Shown: one piece after another, positions 12,502 to 22,900 of the stretch
Layout of the letters: each line of letters begins with the position of its first letter
Position numbering within the stretch: position 1 is the stretch's first letter
Assembly: GCA_030323885.1 (NCBI GenBank)
Contig: CM059194.1
Coordinates: 8,728,963 to 8,792,962, forward strand
Source of the DNA: Branchipolynoe longqiensis
Lineage: Eukaryota > Annelida > Polychaeta > Phyllodocida > Polynoidae
Length of the DNA stretch: 64,000 nt
Reading direction: 5' to 3'
Made by a program: the position numbers and the translations under genes
Notes under the pieces: model-generated
Seen by the model: only the letters and a program-made list of their open reading frames with translations
Database searches by the model: none
Told to the model about the DNA's origin: nothing

Positions 12502-12986
12502 ATGCTGCGTTCATACGGGTCTCATGAATATGGTGAACTTCCTACTTACTGCCGGTGAACACGACCTTGTAAACTGACAGTGTTCATTTGGCAATTCGCA
12601 GTAAACAGGTTTCATACTGGGTGATAATAGAGGCATTGTCAAATCTTTCTACAGAAAAAGTGAAACATCTCTAAAACCACACCACCTAGAAACAAATCAC
12701 TTGGTACACATATAGAAAACATCTTTACCAAAAAGATTATATCAAATTTATATGTTTAGGGTTCTTGATTTCTATTAATTTTGAATAAAACTAATGTTTT
12801 GCACCACGCGTACGGCAGACGGCTGAAACTGCGAGACCGCCATTTCTTCACGAGTGGTGAGTAAGGAGCAGGTTCCAAAATCTCCAGTTCACAGGTGGTG
12901 TTCACGAGTTGTGAACTCACTTTAACGCAATTCACAGGTCGTGAAGTCGGAAACACCATATTCACCAGTTCATATGAACGCAGCAT
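12502..12986. mobile_element. 485-bp MITE carrying one satellite monomer
   Basis: Terminal inverted repeats: the left end starts ATGCTGCGTTCATA and the right end finishes TATGAACGCAGCAT. A second inverted match lies inward (GAATATGGTG / CACCATATTC). The interior (about 12630-12830) is one monomer of the 190-205-bp repeat tandemly arrayed at 15103-15900. The target duplication is short and I cannot fix it (TA or AT). Confidence 0.75.
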
Positions 12987-13175
12987 ATATTGCTTACGAT
13001 CAGAAGACCAGTGTTACGGCACTGACAAGATATATATGAATACAATTCATTTACCAAAAGAAATCCACCCCATAGACTGCTAAAAATATTGGTATAACTA
13101 GTTACACTTCACAAAATAGGATGGAATAAAATGCTATGAAACATATTTGAATTAAGAATTTGCGTTAAAATCTTA

Positions 13176-13487
13176 AGCTGTGTTTACACGGGCAATTCCA
13201 AACCGATTTAGACAAAGCGATTTATATGAATCGATTTAGTGGCGTGTTTACACGCACCGAGTTTGAAGGCGGAAATTGATATCTGCGCATGAGCAAGTCC
13301 ATACGAACCAACGCTTAAGCTAGTTGGCTTCATATAAACCACCTCCCAAGGTGGTTTACATATACCGATTTATATGAATCGATTCAGCCCTAAAATGCCA
13401 CAGCATCGCATTTACACGGCAAATGTAAATCGATCTAGACAACTGGTTTTATATGAAGTGTTTTAACTCGCCCCTGTAAACACGGCT
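13176..13487. mobile_element. 312-bp Harbinger-type MITE related to element H1
   Basis: The left terminus AGCTGTGTTTACACGGG is mirrored by CCTGTAAACACGGCT at the right, and TTA flanks both ends (13173-13175 and 13488-13490). The 17-bp left terminus is identical to bases near the left end of Harbinger element H1 (from 27548). Both also share internal CGATTTATATGAATCGATTT palindromes, so H1-type transposase probably mobilised it. Confidence 0.85.
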
Positions 13488-13490
13488 TTA

Positions 13491-13981
13491 GATGGTATGC
13501 AACTGTATATCTGCGTATATGGAAGCTAGGCCTCTGAATTCTAAGGTACTGCAGAGAATGTGTATGGGTCATTCTCAGAAACTGTACCACATTTTTGGTT
13601 TCCACGTTACATTGTTAATAATTTGGCCTATTTTTGTGGGGTAGTATGTCAAATAGTTATTATTGACTTTGTATTAATTATGTTAGCGATACATGTATTT
13701 AATCTATCCCATAAAATGTATCCAAAATATGCTCATATGATTATATGCTATTGTGAAAAATTCCATATCAACACATATCTACCCAAGCGGGGTATTTTCC
13801 CAACTTTTTTCTTGTAAGAAACAATTTTTGAGGGAGAGGGGGTTTAACTGTAATCAATGAAATCTTGGTTGAATTTGTTGTGTGTGCTAAAATGTAGATC
13901 TACGTCCTCTGGGTACTAGAAGGTGTGCATGTAGTCTGGTTCCCAGACCCTTCATCACGTGAACAGGAAGGGGCCCCACTG
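13491..13981. other. Possible 3' UTR of the minus-strand gene
   Basis: AT-rich stretch downstream of the TAA at 13982-13984 on the minus strand. I found no canonical AATAAA that convinces me, so the transcript end is unknown. Nothing else is seen. Confidence 0.35.
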
Positions 13982-16900
13982 TTACTTCAGAAGCAGCAGG
14001 AATGCTGTTGCCATGACGACGAAGGTTGCCGGGGAACTGGTGGCGCCACCTGACGGAATGGCGGTCGTGGTGGCGTTTTGTGGTCGGCCCAGGCAATCTG
14101 AACAAATTTACACCAGGCAATATGAGACTTTTGAGATATTTGAAGTGCAAAAATGCTAAATTAATTTTGGCAAGCATGCCAAGACTGACACCATGGGCAC
14201 CAAACGGGATGGCCAAATGAGTTGAGCGTCCGTCTCCCGTATTGGTAGATCATGGGATTCGAACCCACGGGTTTGAACCCTGATCGAGTCAAACCAATGA
14301 CTTAAAAATTGATACGTGTTGCTTCCTAGCCAGGCGCACAGCATTATTAGGATAGGGCAAGGGCTGGTTGACTTTGTCTTTGGATAATGTGACTGAATGG
14401 GATATCAGGTCCGGTACAGTCGGCCTGGTCTCCCAGCAGGGCAGCATTATAAAGTCGCCATGAGTGCGAACTGTCACAAGTCGGTGCTCCAACTCCCCTA
14501 TAAAACAATTGGTCACTTTACTTTGTCTCAGGATCATGTTCACATCACCATTTTTAATTCTTGTTCTAAATTTTAAAATGTCAACCATGTCAACAGAAAC
14601 TTGTTTCAAATAAATATATAGCCAATATCTGATGAACCCTACTTAATTCATATGCCTACTGATATTATTAACCATAAGATATAAATAAAAACAAGAATAA
14701 AATAAGTCAAATTGATTGCCAGTCACTGGCTACAGTTCTAACACTAGATTTGTCTCGATCTAAACCCAGATGGCATAAGACATGTTGATTAGCTTCATGT
14801 AAATGCAATGGTAGATAAAAGATTCACATATTAATTTAATATATATCTATCTTTGTAATTGATATTCTATGTTTCAAACATTAGCTGAAACTAAGTTTTC
14901 ATTGCTGCACTCAGTGTCTTAGCATGAGCCATATGTGCTTCATACGGATTTGTTTTGCTGCCCAACATCCCACAATGCACAGAGCGGCTGGAATTACGAA
15001 CCCGTCTATACTATAGACCTATTTCATATTACGTCAGCATAGTTATTTAGGTCAGTGCGCGCGCTGCTTGGCTGCAGGATGACACACAGTCACACTGCTA
15101 TGAGCAATCTTCATAGAGAAAAGGTGAAATATCTCTAAAACCACACCACTTAGAAACAAACTGTTTGGAACACATATAGAAAACATATTCAACGAACAGA
15201 TTATATTAAATTATACGGTTAGGATTGTGTATTTCTATTAATTTTGAATAAAATTGACATTTGAACTGCGCATATTGGCAAACTCAATGCATTGTCAATG
15301 GGTATGAGCAATCTTCATAGAGAAAAGGCGAAATATCTCTAGAACCACACCACTTAGAAACGAACTGCTTGGAACACATATAGAAAACATATTCAACGAA
15401 CAGATTATATTAAATTTATAAGGTTATGGTTCTTCATATCTATTAATTTTGAATAAAATTGACATTTTGAATTGCACGTAGCGGCAAACTGAATGCATTC
15501 TCAATGCCCGTAAGCAATCTTCATACTGAAAAACTTAAATATCTCTAAAACTACACCACCTAGAAACAAGCCGCCTGGAACAGATATAGAAAACATATTT
15601 AACGAACAGATTATATTAAATTTATATGGTTAGGGTTCTGCATTTCTATTAATTTTGAATAAATTTGATAATTTGAACTGCGCATATCGTCAATGGCCGT
15701 GAGCAATCTTCATACAGAAAAAGTGAAATATCTCTAAAACCACACCACCTAGAAACAAGCCGCTTGGAACACATATAGAACACCTGTTTAACGCCCAGAT
15801 TATATTAAATTTATGAGGTTAGGCTTTTGCATTTCTATTAATTTTGAAAAAATTTGACGTTTTGCACTGCGCGTACCGACAAACTGAATGGCAGTGTGCA
15901 TTCATTCTGCAGCCAAGCTGCATGCGCATACACGATGTTTTCAAACATTGAAAGGGGTCTATAGCATCGGAACTATTCTCCCCAAACACACGAAAACAGA
16001 CACGCACACACAACATGCACCCACCCACACACGCACACACAACACGCACACCCAGACACAACACACACACATGCACACATAATGTTCATGCACACCCAAA
16101 TGCACACATAACATGCATATAAAACACACAGACCCACACACACATGCACACACACCACGCACACCCCCACACATTTAAATTTTTTTAATATTTTTTATTG
16201 AGGCTGTATTTATACTGCATATAAGCCAGGGTACCCAGGCTTGTTTTCAATGCTGGCCAGTTGTAGCATTGATGTTATCTTACCACACAGTAGCTGCTGA
16301 TAAGTTATTTGATTGCCTGCATTTCAGTAGCAGATAGATAATTGGTTGGTATGGTTAGTAGCCTATGTTAGTTTTTTGGATTTTCTTGTCATATATGTAT
16401 TTTATTTTGTTTTACTCTTATTACTAGACTAGCCTACTCCTATTTACATATCATAGGCTTGTACGTAGCTGTGCGGTGTGTTATCTGGCTACCCTTGGCA
16501 TGGTTACCTTCCATTGGGCGTCCCGCTGGTGGGCCGTGACATATCACATGCCCCTTTGCAGTGCAGCTTATAGTGGGGGTTTCCTAGCCTAATTTGCACA
16601 GATATTTTTTGTAAGTTTTTAGGTCAGGAATTTGTCATTCCTTTACCGTTTGGGCATTCCACACCTTGGCAGCCATTTCCAGCGTGCTTCTCTCATGAGC
16701 TTTTATTTGGCTTCTGGTCTGCTTCAGTAGTGGCGCATTATTTTCTCTAGTAGCCCTTTGTGGTTTTGTTAGGAGTTTATTGTTTTGACTATAGCTATAT
16801 GCTATATGCTAATGTTTTCAAATGAATTATTCACATAGGCACACACCCACAACACGCGCACCCACACGGACGCGCACACATGCACACACACGCACACACA

Positions 16901-19900
16901 ACACGCACACCCCCACATACATGCACACACAACACGTACCCACACACACATGCACACACAACACCTCCACACACATGCACATGCACCAACACACACATGC
17001 ACACACAACACGCGCACCCACCCACACGTGCACACGCACACGCGCGGCTGCCTGGGCTTGTTACCTGGCGCCGGGACGGCAGACCGGAGACTGGCGAAGA
17101 ACTGGTCGGTGGGTTTGAACATCCTGATCAGCTGACGCGTCGACCAGCCGAACTGACAGAAACGCTCCGTGCTCAGCTGTGTGCAAGCGCTGAATCCCAG
17201 GTAGTAGCTGTGGGCCGAAAGCGGGAAGGAAACATCTTTACGTGTAATTAATGTGAAACAAACGCGGGCAGGAAACACAAGAAACCACGCATAATCAATG
17301 CGAAACACAGGCAGGAAGGAAACCCCAGAAACTACGCGTAATTACTGTGAAACACACACGGGCAGGAAACACAAGAAACCATGCATAATTAATGTGAAAC
17401 ACAGGCAGGAAGGAAACACCAGAAACTATGCGTGATTAATGTGAAACACGCGGGCAGGAAACACAAGAAACCATGCATAATCAATGTGAAACACAGACAG
17501 GAAGGAAACACCAGAAACTATGTGTAATTAATGTGAAACACAGGTGGGCAGGAAACACCAGAAACCACGTGCAATTAATGTGAAACACAGGTGGGCAGGA
17601 AACACCAGAAACTATGCATAATTAATGTGAAACACAGGTGGGCAGGAAACACCAGAAACCATGCGTAATTAATGTGAAACACAGGTGGGCAGGAAACACC
17701 ATAAACCACACGTAATTAATGTAAAACACAGGTGGGTAGGTACACAAAACGCCAGCAACCACGCATAATTAATGTGAAACACAGGTGGGTAGGAAACATC
17801 AGAAACCATGCATAATTAATGTAAAACACAGGGGGTAGGTACATGAAACACCAGAAACCACGCATAATTAATGTGAAACACAGGCATGCAGAAAACGCCA
17901 GAAACCACATGTAATTAATGTGAAACACAGGTGGGCAGGAAACACCAGAAACCAGTCATAATTAATGTAAAACACAGGCAGGTAGGTACATGAAGCACCA
18001 GAAACCATGCGTAATTAATGTGAAACACAGGTGGGTAGGTACACAAAACACCAGAAACCACGCGTAATTAATGTAAAACACAGGTGGGTATGTATAGGTA
18101 ACACCAGAAAACACATGTAATTAATATAAAACATGGGGTAGGTACACGAAACACCAGAAACCATGCATAATTAATGTGAAACACAGGTGGGTAGGTACAC
18201 GAAACACCAGAAACCACACACAATTAATGTGAAACACAGGCGGGTAGGTACTTGAAACACCAGAAACCACATGTCGTTAGCGTAAAACACAGGCGGGTAG
18301 GTACACGTAGGAGCCGGCAGCCAAGAACAAACACTAGAAAACACAAGTAATTAAAGTAAAACACAGACAGGTAGGTACACGTAGGAGCCAGCAGCCAAGA
18401 ACAAACACTAGAAAACACAAGTAATTAAAGTAAAACACAGGCGGATAGGTACATGTAGGAGCCAGCAGCCAAGAACAAACACTAGAAAACACAAGTAATT
18501 AAAGTAAAACACAGACAGGTAGGTACAGGTAGGAGCCAGCAGCCAAGAACAAACACTAGAAAACACAAGTAATTAAAGTAAAACACAGGCGGGTAGGTAC
18601 ACGTAGGAGCCAGCATCCAAGAACAAACACCAGAAAACACAAGTAATTAAAGTAAAACACAGGCGGGTAGGTACATGTAGGAGCCAGCAGCCAAGAACAA
18701 ACACTAGAAAACACAAGTAATTAAAGTAAAACACAGGCGGGTAGGTACACCTAGGAGCCGGCAGCCAAGAACAAACACCAGAAAACACAAGTAATTAAAG
18801 TAAAACACAGGCGGGTAGGTACACGTAGGAGCCAGCAGCCAAGAACAAACACTAGAAAACACAAGTAATTAAAGTAAAACACAGGCGGGTAGGTACACGT
18901 AGGAGCCGGCAGCCAAGAACAAACACCAGAAAACACAAGTAATTAAAGTAAAACACAGGCGGGTAGGTACACGTAGGAGCCAGCAGCCGAGAACAAACAC
19001 CAGAAAACACAAGTAATTAAAGTAAAACACAGGCGGGTAGGTACACATAGGAGCCAGCAGCCAAGAACAAACACTAGAAAACACAAGTAATTAAAGTAAA
19101 ACACAGGCGGGTAGGTACACGTAGGAGCCAGCAGCCAAGAACAAACACTAGAAAACACAAGTAATTAAAGTAAAACACAGGCGGGTAGGTACACGTAGGA
19201 GCCGGCAGCCAAGAACAAACACTAGAAAACACAAGTAATTAAAGTAAAACACAGGCGGGTAGTACAATAGGAGCCGTAGCCAAGAACAACACTAGAAAAC
19301 ACAAGTAATTAAAGTAACAGGCGGGTAGGTACCGAGCAGCAGAAAAACTAGAAAAACAAGTTTAAGTAAACACAGGCGGGTAGGTACACGTAGGAGCCAG
19401 AGCCAAGAACAAACACTAGAAAACACAAGTAATTAAAGTAAAACACAGGCGGGTAGGTACACGTAGGAGCCAGCAGCCAAGAACAAACACTAGAAAACAC
19501 AAGTAATTAAAGTAAAACACAGGCGGGTAGGTACACGTAGGAGCCGGCAGCCAAGAACAAACACTAGAAAACACAAGTAATTAAAGTAAAACACAGGTGG
19601 GTAAGTACACGTAGGAGCCAGCAGCCAAGAACAAACACCAGAAAACACAAGTAATTAAAGTAAAACAGAGGCGGGTAGGAAAACACACATAGAATTCCCC
19701 TCTGTGCAACCACAAATGCTTCATGAGCGCATCAGTATCTAAGTTGGAAATGTACAACCAAGTCTAGCTAGTTTTAAAAATGCGATGTTTTCATCGGACT
19801 ATGCAGAAAAACAACAAACAAGAAGAACTGGCTTAAACCACAAACAATTAGAAATAGTAGAATCTAGCAATTAGGTTTTAGAACCAACCCTAGGGAAAAA

Positions 19901-22900
19901 TACTTAATTAAAGAAGCAATTATTTTGTTTTTAAGCACCCATGGTAAAAAAAACAACCAGTAATTGCTCTAAAACAAGAACTAGCTTTTTAAAAAGAGTA
20001 TTAATATTTTTAGTCCACCGAAATAGATTACTAAACAAGCAATTAGTTAAAAAGAAATTAAGCAACTGGCTTCAGATAACTATTCCTTAAACAGAATACA
20101 AACAATCTTGCAATTAATTTTAAAACCCCACTAAAACCACAATTGGTTCATCAAAGGCTGTGGTATGTGCTGTCCTGTCCGTGGGAAAGTGCATATAAAA
20201 GACCCCTTGCTGCTTATCGGCAGCGGGTTTCCTCCACAGAAATAAGTCAGAATGACCAAATCTTTGACATCCAATAGCCGATGAAAAGAATCGATGCGCT
20301 CTAGAGGCATCGTTAAATAATGCAAACTTTCCTAATGACTATCAGACTCAGTTTAAATAATGCAAACACAAGACTATCAGTATCACACAACCCACCTTCT
20401 GATAGATACAAACACAAGACTATCACACAGGATTCGGCAGTCTGATAGCAACAAACACAGGACTATCATAAGTCTGAGAGCAACAAACACAGGACTATCA
20501 TAACACATACCCACCTCAGCAGTCTGAGAGTAACAAACACAGGACTATCATACAAGATTCAGCAGTCTGAGAGTACATTACATACATTACATTGTGTATG
20601 TAATGTATGCGCCTATGTTAATTAACCCACATGCATCTGATGTGTCACGTGACCTGATGGAGATTCGATAAGCAGACTCCGACGTGTTCACACTTCTTTA
20701 TGCTCAGCACTAATATATCATGGTCAGCATAGGACTTTTTTTCTTGAAGATGTATACTGCCAATCATGGATAAGTCTGAATAGACTTGTTTTCACCATTA
20801 GCCAGTTTGTCGATAGAAAGCCTGGCCTACACTTTTACTGACACAAGGGATTTTTAACCTCCCACGCTGTAAGTTATAAACCTACACAGTGGTGGAAATA
20901 AATTGGCAGAGGTAGGGGCACGGGGAATCGAACCACCAACTTTCAGATTAGGAGTCTGACCTAGAAAAGAGTCAGACACTTTAACCACTCCGCCACAGAG
21001 AACAAATCGATAGATGTTGGTTTAGTTTTGCTGATTTAATTAATCACGGTTAAACTGTAGCGTGTACTGCTAAGTACACAGCAGGTAGCCTACTCACGTT
21101 CTGAACCACAGGAGCTTGGAGAACCAGGAGTCTTGGTTGTTCTCCAGGTACCCGGCCACTGTCTGCAGGCTGACCGTTGGGGGGGTACCCGGTGAGGTGT
21201 TGAGATCCTCTATCAGCCGGGCCTGGCACAACTGGTAGGCCAATTGCGTCTTGGGATTTGCGAAACACTTGAGAGCATCTGAAAGTAGCAGGATCGAGTG
21301 GCGGAATGAGTTGAGTAAATAAAAGTAAAGCTTGTTTTATTTAACGACGTTTCTAGACCACATTGATTTTTCGTATCATCGTATTTTCAGACATCAAACA
21401 TATGGTCATTGTGACATATTTCTTTAGAGGAAATCTGCTGCTGCCATATAGGTTACTCTTTCCGATAAGCAGCAAGGGTTATTTTATATGCACTTTCCTA
21501 CAAGCAGGACAGCACACACCACAGCCTTTGATGAACCAGTTGTGGACCACTGGTTGGAACGGAAAATACCCCAAACTGCAAATGTGTCCACTGAGCAGGA
21601 TCAATCGGATGACCGGCACCTTCACACGTGGACACTCTACCGTATTTAGTTTGATACACAGCCGAGTCAAACCGAAGATTTACAAAAAAAACAATACAAG
21701 TTGCAATCTTATTGGCATTGCTAGGAGAAAATAGGCCTACAGACTGTGGGGTTTAGTGCCAGGATAATGCGACTGAGTGGATGCCGTGGTGGAGGGCCGA
21801 TAGCATTGGATCTCAGCGAGGCAGCACTATACAGCCACCATGATTGCAGTCTCAAGTCGTAACATACCTGTTTTGACATATATGTTGATAGGACATTCAT
21901 TATTAGATAGGTGAGTGTAGGTGAATAGGGTGTGGGTGTGTAGGGTGTGTGTGAGTGTCTAAGGTGTGTGGATGTGTAGAGTAGGTGTATAAGGTAAACA
22001 GGGTGTGGGTGGGTGTCTAGGGTGTGTGGGGGTACACGGTAAATAGGGTGTGTGTGGGTGTGTAGGATGTGTGGGTGGGTGTGAGTGTCTATGAGGTGTG
22101 TGGATATGTAGAATGGGTATATATGGTAAACAGGGTGTGTGTGGGTGTACAAGGTAAATAGGGTGTGTGGGTGTGTAGGGTTTGTGGGTGTGCACAGTGG
22201 GTGTACAAGGTAAACAGTGTGTGTATGCGTGTGTAATGTCTATGTAGGGTAATAGGGTGTGTGTGGGTGTGTAGGGTCTGTTTAGGGTGAATAGGGCGTG
22301 TGTGGGTGTGTGGGTGTGTAGAGAGTCTGTGCGGGTGTATAGGGTGAGTGAAGGGTGTGTGTTTGGGTGTGTATGGCGTATGTGGGTTTATAGGGTGTAT
22401 GTGGGTGTGTGGGGTGGGTGTGTGGGTGTGTAGGGTCTATGTAGGGTGAATAGGGTGTGTGTGGGTGTGTGGGGTGTGTTCTAAGTCTAAGTTTAACACA
22501 CACCTGTCCCCTTCTTAGGTTCTTTGTAGTCGAGGAAATCTCGCACCACTTCCACCTGGCGCAACACGTGACCTCTCATCGCGCCGCAACCCTGAACGTG
22601 CGCCACGACCGTATCGAGGCACAGCCCGACCTGCGTCAGCAGTCTGTTAGGGACAAACACAAGACTATCACACAACCCACCTTCTGATAGATACAAACAC
22701 AAGACTATCACACAGGATTCGGCAGTCTGATAGCAACAAACACAGGACTATCATAAGTCTGAGAGCAACAAACACAGGACTATCATAACACATACCCACC
22801 TCAGCAGTCTGAGAGTAACAAACACAGGACTATCATACAAGATTCAGCAGTCTGAGAGTAACAAACACAGGCCTATCATACACCCCACCTCAGCAGTCTG

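Noticed and set aside
16802..17308. 168-codon minus-strand ORF as a single gene
   Set aside because: It contains the true exon D plus intron read-through into a GT-rich array; only 17207-17065 is bounded by splice sites and in phase with neighbours.
18224..19158. Series of minus-strand ORFs repeating a VFYFNYLCFLVFVLGCWLL-like text, resembling a membrane protein
   Set aside because: They are read-through of the 74-bp minisatellite; 74 is not a multiple of three, so the ORFs simply recur in shifted frames.
20905..21000. Possible functional tRNA gene
   Set aside because: A- and B-box-like stretches are present but the middle is enlarged by a repeat and no cloverleaf forms; more likely a SINE head or pseudogene.
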